Origin: Paenibacillus puerhi | Lineage (GTDB): Bacteria > Bacillota > Bacilli > Paenibacillales > NBRC-103111 | Assembly (NCBI RefSeq): GCF_009846885.1 | Contig: NZ_WUWM01000026.1 | Location: 26,301-90,300, forward strand | DNA: 64,000 nt | Reading direction: 5' to 3' | Shown: positions 25,679 through 35,722 of the stretch, piece after piece | Position numbering within the stretch: the stretch's first letter is position 1 | Layout of the letters: every line of letters starts with the position of its first letter | The notes under the pieces: generated by a model | Seen by the model: only the letters and a program-made list of their open reading frames with translations | Told to the model about the DNA's origin: nothing | Databases searched by the model: none | Translations under genes and position numbers: made by a program

Positions 25679-26794
25679 TTACGTATATCTCGTCCAGGAA
25701 CGAAGCGTTTGGGCCACGTCGGTTCCCTCCAGGATCATCTTATGGATATCTTCGTTGATCAGCTGCCGGGAAGCATTCCACTTTTTGTTATAAAAGTATC
25801 CGCTCAGCTGCACATGGTCTAGCTCCGTTAAGTAACGGGACCATATCCGGTGTTTGGCAATGCCGCGCTCCTCCGACTGCGCCCTAGAGATCGGCGGCAT
25901 CAACGAATGACATTCGACCAGATAATGATGCAAGAACTTCCAGGCAAGCCGTGGATGCGCTGACTTCTTCGTTACACCGGCTCCCCCCATGTAGATCATA
26001 TTCGCTTCCACGCCGCCCGGCATCGCTGGCAAGCCGACAACCTCATACGGCTCATGCTGCTTGCGCTGGAAGGTATCCCATATAAAACTGAAGGTCATCG
26101 CGCTTTCCGCTTGTCCATTGTCAGCCGCCACGGGTTCTCCGGGCTTTCGAATGATTTGATGTACTCTGAACGCATCGATGATCTTACGGAAGGCTTCGAT
26201 GGTAGCAGGACTGTCGATATATCCTCTGCAGGTCGACCCGTCAGGGGATATGTATCTCCCGCCGTTGCGCATCACGAATGGCTCAAACCACTCGATATCG
26301 ACACCCAGCCCGAAGCCAAATTGACTGGCAACCCCTTGCTCGTCCCGTATCGTCAGCCGCTTCCCCATTTCCACCAGATCATCCCAGGTCCAGTCCTCAG
26401 TCGGATAGGAAAGTCCTGCCCGGTCAAAGCATTCCTTGTTGTAGACCACAAGCGGCGGACTGACCTCGATCGGCAGTCCCGGCAGCATCCCGCCATGTCT
26501 GGCCACTCTCAGCAAGCCGGGAAACAAATCGTCCTCCAAGCCTTCAATCTCCGCCACATAGGGGTTCAAATCGATGAATAAGTTGTCCGGATTGCCAACC
26601 TGAAAACCGCCCAGTTCAATAATATCGGGTGCAGACAGGGGATCGGTCTTTAACTCTCTGGTTATTTCATAATAATCCTTGAACTGCTCGACGTTGATCC
26701 GAACGCCCGGGTTCAACTGTTCGAACGATTCCTTTGCAGCCATCACATTTTTCATATTGTACGTTATTTGCGTTAAAAAACGAATCTCGGTCAT
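25679..26794 (-). CDS. solute-binding-protein-like protein without signal peptide
   Basis: 371 residues with the fold pattern of family 1 extracellular solute-binding proteins: LTQITYNMKNVMAAKESFEQ at the start, SAPDIIELGG, LPIEVSPPLVVYNKECFDRA, DWTWDDLVEMGKRL, IYMGGAGVTKKSAHPRLAWK. It begins directly at the mature domain (MTEIRF) and has neither signal peptide nor lipobox, so it should stay in the cytoplasm. It starts 32 nt after the stop of the sigma-factor fusion gene and shares its terminator. A ligand-sensing partner of the sigma protein is more likely than a transport role, as there are no ABC permeases here. This is inference from absence of a signal and from gene order. Confidence 0.83.
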   Translation of the reverse strand: MTEIRFLTQITYNMKNVMAAKESFEQLNPGVRINVEQFKDYYEITRELKTDPLSAPDIIELGGFQVGNPDNLFIDLNPYVAEIEGLEDDLFPGLLRVARHGGMLPGLPIEVSPPLVVYNKECFDRAGLSYPTEDWTWDDLVEMGKRLTIRDEQGVASQFGFGLGVDIEWFEPFVMRNGGRYISPDGSTCRGYIDSPATIEAFRKIIDAFRVHQIIRKPGEPVAADNGQAESAMTFSFIWDTFQRKQHEPYEVVGLPAMPGGVEANMIYMGGAGVTKKSAHPRLAWKFLHHYLVECHSLMPPISRAQSEERGIAKHRIWSRYLTELDHVQLSGYFYNKKWNASRQLINEDIHKMILEGTDVAQTLRSWTRYT

Positions 26795-26826
26795 GTACAG
26801 CTCCGTCCTTCCAATATGTCTTCTCC

Positions 26827-28626
26827 CTATAAAGGCACTTCAAGTAATGCTAGCGCTTTCTCTAAATAACCGATCGCGGCCGTTTCAAAGGCCTTCGCTT
26901 GCTCCAGGAGCAAGGCGCAAGCTTCTTCTCTTTCCGGCGAAAGCATCTCGGACGTGCGGATAAACGGAACCTCCCCGCTTAAGGACTCGAGCGCTTCCGC
27001 AGCCTCCTCATAAGCCTCCGAGGCCAGGAGCGTTAAGCGCATCGCCTCCCCTTCCAAGGGAACGCTGCGCAAATAATGCGAAGCGTAGCGCTTCGCCTCC
27101 GCATTCGTAAGGGCAAGCTGTCCCATCCCGTACCGGTTCGGAACGATATGATCGCTTCGCAGATGGCTAATCCAGCGATCGTAAGCCGCAAGTCCTGACG
27201 TGTAGCGCAGATAGACGGTGTTGGGCTGGTAGGAGCAGCCGTTCCTTGCATAATCGACGGCGAACCGGATGGCCCTGACCGCCTGCAGCCGCTGCTTCGA
27301 TCCAGGCCGCACCGGAGGGTGGGCTTTCTGGGCTTTCAGAGCTCCGTCAATACCCACTACAAAACGAACCGGGTTGTCCGTCACGTCATCATAAGACAGC
27401 GCTTTGCCTTCCGGATGCATCGGATCGGTCAAATATACGATTCGCTGCGCATCGTCGTATCCATAGATCAGCGCCCACTCATGCACGTAAGGCTTGGCTG
27501 TCAACGTATCGAAGTACAGCACCGGCCGGCCGAGGTCCACATACTTTCGAATAAACGGCATCACCGCTTCTTCGATCGGCAGGACGACCGGAAACCGTTC
27601 CACGGCGCCGAGAAGCGGGATAGGCGACTCCGACAGCTGTCCGAGGAGCATCGTCACCCGGTAGCCCAGCTCCTCCATCAGCGACTGAACCGTCCGCTTC
27701 CAGTCGAACATATAGATGCCGTCGGCAAAGGTGGTTTGATCCGAAATCTTCATCCGAAAAGCAAAGCCCGAAACCCCCATTACATAAGCAGCCTCGCGGC
27801 TATCCCCCAGGGAAGCCAACAAGCGTCCAATACTGTTCACGAGAGAGATTTGCAACGGGGACGCCGCCTGCCAATCCGTGAGCTGCACGATCTTTTTTCC
27901 TGTCAATCCGGACCCTCCTTTCTCCAGGCTAAGGCCGAGAGAGACGCGGATATGCTCCTGTCGGAGCTTCTGGCGGGAGCGGTGTATGTACGTATAAATG
28001 GAACCCACCGTCATGCGATACATGGATGCGATCTCGGCAGGGCTCAGCTGCTGGAAAAAATAAGCGTGGAATATGCCCCGCTCCTTCGGGGTCAGGCAAG
28101 AAATAAGCGCGTGTATCGTTTCATACATTTCTTTGCGCAGCAGATTTTCTGCCGGGTCCTGGGCATCCGCCGCTTCATCCGCCGCCTTCCGGGCAAGATG
28201 ATACAGGATACTGTCGAGATCCTCCCAATCCACCCGCGAACCATCAGCCTGCGCCGCGGCTCCCATCGATGAGAATGACTTCTCCTTCCGGGTCGGTCCC
28301 CCTCCGCGGCGCAAGCGCATATTCGCCTGATTGCGAACAATACGGTACAGCCAGGGAAGGAACCGGCTTGTATCCGCCAGCGTGCCCAGATGCATGAAAG
28401 CCCGTATCAGCGCATCCTGGACGACATCGTCTGCCAAATGCGGATCTCCGGTCATCCGCTCGGCCCAGCCGCGCGCTTTAGTCCGGTGCTGCTCGATTAG
28501 CTCCCCGAAAGCTTCCGTATCCCCCAGCTGTGCCCGCTCCACCAAAGCTTTGTCCAGCTCAGCCTGCGCCGCGGCCTGCCGTTCTGCTTGGGTTATGCTT
28601 GCTGTGTGCTCCGCCCTGATAACCAT
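26827..28626 (-). CDS. ECF sigma factor fused to a large C39/BtrH-like C-terminal domain
   Basis: 599 residues. Sigma region 2 at about 38-107 (DDVVQDALIRAFMHLGTLAD, FLPWLYRIVRNQANMRLRR) and region 4 at about 168-224 (LTPKERGIFHAYFFQQLSPA, IASMYRMTVGSIYTYIHRSR). After residue 250 comes a long extension in which GRPVLYFDTLTAKPYVHEWA and LIYGYDD resemble the cysteine-peptidase-like (C39/BtrH N-terminal) fold, without an obvious catalytic Cys in that segment. The last 130 residues are helical. ECF factors with C-terminal extensions use them in place of an anti-sigma factor. No anti-sigma gene is adjacent. The GGAGG is only 2-3 nt from the ATG, so the start is uncertain. Confidence 0.83.
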   Translation of the reverse strand: MVIRAEHTASITQAERQAAAQAELDKALVERAQLGDTEAFGELIEQHRTKARGWAERMTGDPHLADDVVQDALIRAFMHLGTLADTSRFLPWLYRIVRNQANMRLRRGGGPTRKEKSFSSMGAAAQADGSRVDWEDLDSILYHLARKAADEAADAQDPAENLLRKEMYETIHALISCLTPKERGIFHAYFFQQLSPAEIASMYRMTVGSIYTYIHRSRQKLRQEHIRVSLGLSLEKGGSGLTGKKIVQLTDWQAASPLQISLVNSIGRLLASLGDSREAAYVMGVSGFAFRMKISDQTTFADGIYMFDWKRTVQSLMEELGYRVTMLLGQLSESPIPLLGAVERFPVVLPIEEAVMPFIRKYVDLGRPVLYFDTLTAKPYVHEWALIYGYDDAQRIVYLTDPMHPEGKALSYDDVTDNPVRFVVGIDGALKAQKAHPPVRPGSKQRLQAVRAIRFAVDYARNGCSYQPNTVYLRYTSGLAAYDRWISHLRSDHIVPNRYGMGQLALTNAEAKRYASHYLRSVPLEGEAMRLTLLASEAYEEAAEALESLSGEVPFIRTSEMLSPEREEACALLLEQAKAFETAAIGYLEKALALLEVPL

Positions 28627-28738
28627 ACCCTCCTTCTGCTTCTCTTCCGGCCTATTCGGATAGATGCCCCCCGCCTCACGGATTTGAACAGATTTCGAAC
28701 AAATAATTTCACCATCTTGCGGGAAGACGGATCATCGG

Positions 28739-28770
28739 GAAAATAAAAGGCGACCTGACCAGGTCACCTT
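28739..28770 (-). terminator. terminator of the aminopeptidase gene
   Basis: On the minus strand AAGGTGACCTG pairs with CAGGTCGCCTT around two bases, then TTATTTT. It lies 49 nt after the aminopeptidase stop. Confidence 0.8.
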
Positions 28771-28818
28771 AGCTTTCTTGCTATTCCACATTCCCTGGGC
28801 CGCATCGATCAGCCCGAA

Positions 28819-30051
28819 TCAAATGGCCCAGTTCCCGTTCCTGAATATCGCCTCGGTCTTCCCGTCCGGCGTCACGCCGTCGATATTCAGATCAGCCGAT
28901 CCGATCATAAAGTCGACATGGATCAAGCTTCTGTTAGCTCCATGTGCCGCCAGCTCCTCCGGCTTCATCTCGGGGCCGCCGTCCAGGTTCACAGGGTAAG
29001 CCTGACCGAGCGCGAGATGGCAGGAAGCATTCTCATCGAACAACGTATTATAGAAAATAATATTCGAATTCGATATCGGCGAATCATGCGGAACGAGCGC
29101 GATCTCCCCGAGCGAGCCGGCTCCCTCATCCGTCTCCAGCATCTTGGTCAGGGCATCGGCGCCCTGCTCTGCAGTAAAGTCAATGACCTTCCCGTTCTTG
29201 AACGTCAAGGAGAAGCCGTCGATAACCTGCCCGTTGTAATTCAGAGGCTTGGTGCTTCGAACCGTGCCGTTCACGCTGTCCTTATGCGGCATTGTGAATA
29301 CTTCCTCCGTCGGCATATTCGGATTGAACAGGTTCCCTTCGCCATTCCCTTTCGCTCCGCCGAGCCACACATGGTGCTCGGGAAGGTCGACCGTCAGGCT
29401 CGTGCCCGGACCTTCGTAGCGCAGCTGCTTGTAGCGCTTGGCGTTGAGCTGCTCCACCTTCTGAAGCAAGGTCTCGTTATGCTTCTTCCAGGCCTGGATC
29501 GGGTCTTCGGCATTAAGACGAGTCGCGTCGATGATCTTCTCCCACAGCTTGCTTACAGCCTCGTCCACAGCGAGGCCAGGGAATACTTTGGCCGCCCACT
29601 CCGGCGTAGCATACGAGATCAGAGTCCATGAATTCGTATGGTTCATCAGGTAAGCGCGATACTTGCTCAGCGCCTGGGCTGCCGCTCGAGTAGCCGTGGA
29701 AATCCGCGAGGCATCCACACCATCGAGCAGATCCGGGTTGGGGGCATATATCTGAATAAAAGCGGCGCCGTTCTCGGCGTATTCCTCCATAGACCTGGCC
29801 CGCCACATCGGATACTCCCCGAGCGCCTCCTCGGGAGCGAGCCGGTACTTGATCAGCGACAGCTCCTCGTCGTTATATTCCACGTGGACATGGCGCGCCC
29901 CCGCCTCATAGGCGCTGGCTGCGATGCGCCTGACCAGATTGGCTGCGGCGATCGGCGCCATGATGACAACCGTCTGGCCGCTCTGTACATTGACGCCGAC
30001 CTTGACGGCCAATTCGGCATAGTGATCTAATTGCTTGGCTGAAAGAATCAT
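28819..30051 (-). CDS. M29-family metalloaminopeptidase (AmpS/aminopeptidase T type)
   Basis: 410 residues from the ATG at 30051 behind GGGAGG spaced 7 nt. The sequence follows the M29 thermophilic aminopeptidase pattern: N-terminal domain with HVEYNDEELSLIKYRLA, and metal-ligand segments NMPTEEVFTMPHKDSVNG near 242-259, LGEIALVPHDSPI near 312, FYNTLFDENASCHLALG near 333 and HVDFMIGS near 379. It removes N-terminal residues from peptides in the cytoplasm using two divalent metals. Monocistronic, between the glyS gene and the sigma locus. Confidence 0.92.
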   Translation of the reverse strand: MILSAKQLDHYAELAVKVGVNVQSGQTVVIMAPIAAANLVRRIAASAYEAGARHVHVEYNDEELSLIKYRLAPEEALGEYPMWRARSMEEYAENGAAFIQIYAPNPDLLDGVDASRISTATRAAAQALSKYRAYLMNHTNSWTLISYATPEWAAKVFPGLAVDEAVSKLWEKIIDATRLNAEDPIQAWKKHNETLLQKVEQLNAKRYKQLRYEGPGTSLTVDLPEHHVWLGGAKGNGEGNLFNPNMPTEEVFTMPHKDSVNGTVRSTKPLNYNGQVIDGFSLTFKNGKVIDFTAEQGADALTKMLETDEGAGSLGEIALVPHDSPISNSNIIFYNTLFDENASCHLALGQAYPVNLDGGPEMKPEELAAHGANRSLIHVDFMIGSADLNIDGVTPDGKTEAIFRNGNWAI

Positions 30052-30127
30052 GATTGGGCCTCCCTTATACACTTGCGATTTTCCCCTATTATATCGTTCA
30101 GGCTCCGCAATATCAAAGACCCGGCCA

Positions 30128-30172
30128 ATAAAAAAAACGATGGATCAAGGCCTTGAGCCCCGTCCATCGTTT
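30128..30172 (-). terminator. glyQS terminator
   Basis: On the minus strand AAACGATGGA...TCCATCGTTT with eight or more T, and an inner GGCTCAAGGCC pairing. It lies 25 nt after the glyS stop. Confidence 0.85.
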
Positions 30173-30196
30173 CTAAAAATGGCATAAGCCGTTCGT

Positions 30197-32273
30197 TTAT
30201 TTCGAGACCAGCTTCGAGAAGTCGGCAAATGCCTGGATATCCCCGGCGACGTTCGCAAGCAGCGCCAGCCGGTTGCGGCGAACCGCCTCGTCCTCCGCCA
30301 TAACCATCACCGCATCGAAGAATGCTGTGATCGGAGCGCTGAGCGATGCCAGCAGCTCGTAGGCTTCCGCAAGCCGGGCCGCGCGGACAGACTCGGCGAA
30401 CCGGCTGTGCACATCCTGCCACTGCGCATACAGCTCGCCTTCCGCCGCTTCCGTGAACAGTCCGGCATCGACCTCGCGGGATTCCGACTTGGCCGCCAGA
30501 TTGCAGACGCGGTTGAAAGATTCTACGGCCTTGCGGAGCGATTCCTTATGGCCATCGGAAGCCGCGTCAGCCAATACCTCGGCACGGAGCAGTGTACGGC
30601 GCACATCCTCGGCGCCGGCACCCAGCACGGCGTCCACGACATCATACCGGATGCCTTTATCTGCCAGCACGTTCTTCACCCTCAGGGTAAAGAATTCCTG
30701 CATGTCGCGGCGAATCTCTGCGGCAGCCCGCTTCAGACCGCGCTCAGCCTGCACCTCCAGCGCGATATCGAAGAGCTCGGTAAGCGTCAGCTCCAGCCCG
30801 TGGGCCAGCAGCGTGCTGACGATACCCGCTGCCTGGCGGCGGAGCGCGTAAGGATCCTGCGACCCTGTCGGGATGATGCCGATCGAGAAGCAGCCGGCGA
30901 TCGTATCGATCTTGTCGGCGATGCCGACGAGCGCTCCCACCAGCGACGCAGGAGGCTGATCCCCGGCGTTGCGCGGCGAATAATGCTCGTTGATCGCACG
31001 GGCAACCGCTTGATCCTCGCCTGCCATCGCGGCGTAATCTTCGCCCATAATGCCCTGAAGCTCAGGGAATTCGTAGACCATCTGGGAGACGAGGTCGAAC
31101 TTGCATATATCAGCCGCCCGGCTGGTCTGCTTGCGAACCGGTTCATCCACAGCCAGATGCGCGGCCAGCTTGTCCGCGATCTTGCGGATGCGGCGAACCT
31201 TATCCGCTACGGAGCCGAGCTCCTCGTGATAGACGATCGTCTCGAGCTTGGCGAGCGCGTCTGCGATTACCAGCTTCTTGTCTTCCTCATAGAAAAACTT
31301 GGCGTCGGACAGACGCGCCCGCAGTACCTTCTCATTGCCCTTCGCCACTACGTCAAGCGCCAGAGCGTCGCCGTTGCGCACCGTTACGAAATGCGGCTGA
31401 AGCCGCCCTTCCCCATCCAGCACCGGGAAGTAGCGCTGATGCTCTCTCATCGAGGTAATCAGCACATCCTGCGGAATCGACAGGAACGCCGGATCGAACG
31501 AGCCGGTCAACACCGTCGGCGTCTCGACCAGGAACAGCACTTCCTCCAGCAAATCTTCCTTGACGGCAATATGCCAGCCGCGCTCGGAAGCGAGCGCCTC
31601 GATGCCGGCGGCGATCGCTTGGCGGCGCTCCTCCACGTCCGCGATCACGTACTGCTCCTTCAGCTTAGCCGCATACTCAGCAGGCTCGGCGATCACCGCA
31701 TCCTGTCCGAGGAAGCGATGGCCCCGGGTTACGTTGCCGGAGGCTACGCCCGTGATTTCGAACGGCACGACATCCGCGCCGTGCAGCGCCACCAGCCAGC
31801 GGATCGGCCTCACATACCGCAGCTCATAGCTGCCCCACCGCATGTTTTTCGGAAATGTCAGCGAGGTGACGAGCGCAGGCAGCGCCTCCGGCAGCAGCGT
31901 CGAGGCCTCGACGCCTTGGCTGCTCTTGATCCCATATACATAGTCAACGCCCCCTAGCTCCCGGAAAAACAGCTCCTCCGGCGCTATTCCCTGGCTGCGG
32001 GCGAAGCCAAGGGCAGCCTTGCTCCAGCCGCCGGCTTCATCCAGCGCCACCTTGCGGGCCGGACCTTTAACTTCCTCGCTGAGATCCTGCTGCTTGTCGG
32101 CAAGGCCGCTAACCAGCACCGCCAGCCGACGGGGGGTCGCATAAGCTTTGACGCCCTCATAAGAGAGACGGCTGGCCTCCAGCCACTTCTCCGTCTTTTC
32201 CTTCAGCTGCTCCATAGCAGCGCGCACGAAGCGGGCAGGCACCTCCTCCAGCCCGATCTCCAGAAGCAAATCC

Positions 32274-32281
<8 letters not shown>
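30197..32281 (-). CDS. glyS: glycyl-tRNA synthetase beta subunit
   Basis: 694 residues, normal for bacterial GlyS. It starts [20 protein letters not shown] and contains [20 protein letters not shown] near 140-160. With GlyQ it forms the alpha2-beta2 enzyme that charges tRNA-Gly. The beta chain carries the tRNA-binding and HD-like domains. The start codon overlaps the glyQ stop by 8 nt, giving translational coupling. No irregularities seen. Confidence 0.97.
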
Positions 32282-33161
<880 letters not shown>

Positions 33162-33223
33162 GATCAATTCGCTCCTTTATACAAATGGTACGGCCTGCAA
33201 GCCGCGGCATGCGCGCAGCGGAC

Positions 33224-33455
33224 ATGAAAAAGCTCCCGTCCCTACGTCTGCCGACTTGGCCGACGTAGGGACGGGAGCTGAAGCTCTCGCGGTTCCACCC
33301 TACTTGGTTCCCCTGCTGGAGAACCCGCTTTTTTCCGAGGCATGTCTCTCTGGAGCGCCATGGTTTCCGGTCCGTCTCTCCGGGCTCCCACTATCCCCAG
33401 CTCGCTAAACCAACGGTATCCGGCAACTTTCTCCTTCATTGAGAACGATTCGATT
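33224..33455 (-). promoter_or_regulatory. T-box riboswitch upstream of glyQS
   Basis: On the minus strand the leader has a long Stem I region, the conserved T-box GGGTGGAACCGCG (33288-33300), and a terminator of two 18-nt arms (33231-33248 and 33262-33279) followed by TTTTT. The T-box bases can pair with the 5' arm of the terminator in the antiterminator. Uncharged tRNA-Gly would favour read-through into glyQS. The specifier codon could not be placed with certainty. Confidence 0.9.
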
Positions 33456-33463
33456 CTGTAGCT

Positions 33464-33492
33464 ATTTTATGCGAACCGCTGACCGTTGTCAA
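33464..33492 (-). promoter_or_regulatory. sigma-A promoter of glyQS
   Basis: On the minus strand TTGACA, 17-bp spacer, TAAAAT, just upstream of the T-box leader. Confidence 0.8.
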
Positions 33493-33554
33493 ACAAAAGC
33501 TGTGTCTGCAGGGATGGGCATGCTTCTGGAGCCCCCGGACCGTAACGGCTCAGC

Positions 33555-34688
33555 TCAAAGCTCGGCCTTGGACGCTGCAGCGGAATTGCTCGGCGGGACC
33601 GCATGCCCGAGCTGCTGCAGCACCTGCCCAAGCTCCGCCATCATGCGGTACGAGCCGCGCAGAGGCTTGTAGCCCAGCTTGCGGTTAATCGCCAGGATCG
33701 GCTCGTTGGTCGAGTCGTTATCCGTACGTAGATAGGCGGCCCCGCGACGCTTCGCCAGCTCGATGGCTTTTATTTTGAGCGCGAGCGCGAGTCCCCTGCC
33801 GCGATAGGCCCGGCTCACACCCGTGTATTCATGATACATCCCATTGGAGTCCGGATTGTACAGAACATTCGTCATGCCCACAAATTTCCCGCCGTCTGCC
33901 GCAATAATCACCTGTTCGGGCGCATACCCCTCCGGCATCAGATACCACTTGCGCCATTCGTGCATCCCGGGCACTTCACCGAGAAAGCCGGGGATATCGA
34001 CCAGCGTCTCCCGGCATAGCTCGTACAGCTTCGCCTCGCTCTCTTCGCCAGGGGCATCCGCCAGCGTCAGAAAACGAATCCCGTCTTTGTCCAGCTCTTC
34101 CATGCGCGCGTAGTCGGCATGCGGCGGATTATACGCAGCCGCTTCATCCAGCCTCAGCACGGACTGGAAGGCGTGACGGTCAACCGCAAATCCCCGGCGG
34201 CGGGCAAAGGACATCGCTTCCGGCTGATCATCCCATACCTCGCTTAATAACACGGAAGCTCCGAGGCCGTCCGCCCACTGGGCGACATGCTCCAGCAGCC
34301 GTTGCCCGATGCCCTGTCTGCGGTGAGCCGCATCGACAACAAGCGTGCAGCACAGGATGCCGGGCTCCGTCCAGGGCGCCCGCCAGCACCAGACATACCC
34401 CACGATGGCGCCGCTTTCCGATATCGCGACACGTCGTTCCCGGTCGTAACCGGCTAATTTTCCATTGTCGTCGATCCAGGTTTTCCCTTTCTCATACAGC
34501 TTCCGGTCGTCCTCCAGCAGCTTCTCCGCAGTTGTGGGCTCGGCCCAGACCTGATTCAGCAAATGTGCGATTGCTGCATAGTCGTCCGGCAGCTGCAGGG
34601 AACGAAGCTGTATGCCTTCCGAAGGCCCGGTCCAACCGCTAGATGCTTGCTTCCTGTTTGTTCCTGTCTCTCCGTGCGTTTCTCCCAA
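33555..34688 (-). CDS. tandem GNAT-domain N-acetyltransferase
   Basis: 377 residues from a TTG at 34688 with GGAG 8 nt upstream. Two GNAT domains: the first about 27-180 with acetyl-CoA loop HRRQGIGQRLLEH near 122-134, the second about 200-350 with YRGRGLALALKIKAIELAKR near 295. Each N-terminal strand set looks complete, so both may bind acetyl-CoA. Targets of such double GNAT proteins in Bacillota are mostly unknown; some modify antibiotics or small amines. It lies upstream of the glyQS promoter on the same strand and is probably transcribed separately. Confidence 0.85.
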   Translation of the reverse strand: MGETHGETGTNRKQASSGWTGPSEGIQLRSLQLPDDYAAIAHLLNQVWAEPTTAEKLLEDDRKLYEKGKTWIDDNGKLAGYDRERRVAISESGAIVGYVWCWRAPWTEPGILCCTLVVDAAHRRQGIGQRLLEHVAQWADGLGASVLLSEVWDDQPEAMSFARRRGFAVDRHAFQSVLRLDEAAAYNPPHADYARMEELDKDGIRFLTLADAPGEESEAKLYELCRETLVDIPGFLGEVPGMHEWRKWYLMPEGYAPEQVIIAADGGKFVGMTNVLYNPDSNGMYHEYTGVSRAYRGRGLALALKIKAIELAKRRGAAYLRTDNDSTNEPILAINRKLGYKPLRGSYRMMAELGQVLQQLGHAVPPSNSAAASKAEL

Positions 34689-34925
34689 TTGACATGCTCC
34701 TCACTGCCCTTCGCACTGCTTGCAGCAAGCAAGGGCTTGACTTATCGAACCTGGAGACTCAGCGTAACCTTCTCCTGTTCTTTAGGCCCAATTATGTCAC
34801 ACTCTGGTATAGTCTTCCAGGTAAAGTTCGATTAAATCTATCTTGTCTCCCTGCTCTCTCTAAGCGGGATGCTGTATACTAAAGAGACCTGAACCATGCT
34901 TCCTATAGCCTTCCGGAGGTGTTTC

Positions 34926-35219
34926 ATGCCGAAATCCGCACTTGTTCTGCTCGCCGGCGTACTGCTCGTCTGTCTGCTTCCCTACTCCCCTTGGATTACG
35001 CAGGATGTTGCCGCGGCCCAAGCCGCCCGCTTCATCGCCAGCCAAAATACCGGCCGGACCGACGGCTGCGGCGTTGTCCGGGTCATCGGCTCGCGTCAAG
35101 CCTTCTTCGGGCGCGAAGTCACGCTGGAGCTGGCTTGCGGCCTGCTCCCTGCGGGTAGTTCAGGACCCTACTCTAGAAAAACCTTCTACGTATCCACGCT
35201 CGGGAGCGTGCACGAATAA
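34926..35219 (+). CDS. small exported or membrane-anchored hypothetical protein
   Basis: 97 residues from the ATG at 34926 with GGAGG 6 nt upstream. Residues 5-17 (ALVLLAGVLLVCL) form a signal or anchor helix with a positively charged start. The remaining part has two Cys (DGCGVVRVIG, LELACGLLP) that could form a disulfide, and ends without other motifs. Family not recognised. A TATACT at 34873-34878 is a candidate -10 element. Confidence 0.55.
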   Translation: MPKSALVLLAGVLLVCLLPYSPWITQDVAAAQAARFIASQNTGRTDGCGVVRVIGSRQAFFGREVTLELACGLLPAGSSGPYSRKTFYVSTLGSVHE

Positions 35220-35322
35220 CTAATATTAAGTATAAAAGCAACCGCCTCATACCATAATACTCGGGTATGTCTGAAGTCTAAGCTTCGACAATCAAACTCA
35301 CCTACATGGAGGCTACTACGTT

Positions 35323-35646
35323 ATGAACCAAAACCCGCAAACTCAGCAAATTTCCCAACTGATTCAGCAGCTGACCCAGCAAACCCAGCAAGCATCCGGT
35401 CTATATGAGCAGCTGCTCAAGCAGGAACAAAGCAATGCTATGCAGCTTGAGCAAATAGCCCAGCGCGAGCATCAAGCCGTTCAAATCATCCAGCATGCCC
35501 TGCAAGGCCATCAAACCGCTTTGCAGCAGCTGCAGCAAATCTCCCATCTATCTCAACAAATCGACTCTGCGCTGTCTTCCTATACGCCGGGCTATGCTTC
35601 GCAGTCTCCATACTCGATTGCCTATTCGAGTCAGCAAAGACATTAA
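35323..35646 (+). CDS. glutamine-rich small coiled-coil protein
   Basis: 107 residues from the ATG at 35323 with GGAGG 10 nt upstream. About a third of residues are Gln, arranged in heptad-like blocks (QQISQLIQQLTQQTQQ; QLEQIAQREHQAVQIIQHAL). A Ser/Tyr-rich tail (SSYTPGYASQSPYS) follows. No signal peptide. Similar Gln-rich proteins of unknown role occur in Paenibacillus and Bacillus, sometimes in spore layers; a spore-coat role here is only a guess. It has its own terminator. Confidence 0.7.
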   Translation: MNQNPQTQQISQLIQQLTQQTQQASGLYEQLLKQEQSNAMQLEQIAQREHQAVQIIQHALQGHQTALQQLQQISHLSQQIDSALSSYTPGYASQSPYSIAYSSQQRH

Positions 35647-35661
35647 TCGGCCAGCGAACCA

Positions 35662-35707
35662 CATAAGCCTAAGGGACCGGCATGCTTGCCGATCCCTTAG
35701 GCTTATG
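35662..35707. terminator. bidirectional terminator
   Basis: CATAAGCCTAAGGGA and TCCCTTAGGCTTATG form a perfect 15-bp stem, with a further CGGCA/TGCCG pairing inside. It sits between the convergent Gln-rich and chemoreceptor genes. Confidence 0.8.
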
Positions 35708-35722
35708 TCATTTACATAGACA

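Noticed and set aside
27319..28272. 317-codon plus-strand frame
   Set aside because: Antisense to the sigma fusion gene.
28670..28740. ECF-type autoregulated promoter before the sigma gene
   Set aside because: No clear AAC/CGT-type -35/-10 pair could be placed.
30407..31957. 516-codon plus-strand frame
   Set aside because: Entirely antisense to glyS; GC-rich codon bias creates long shadow frames. No ribosome binding site or protein family.
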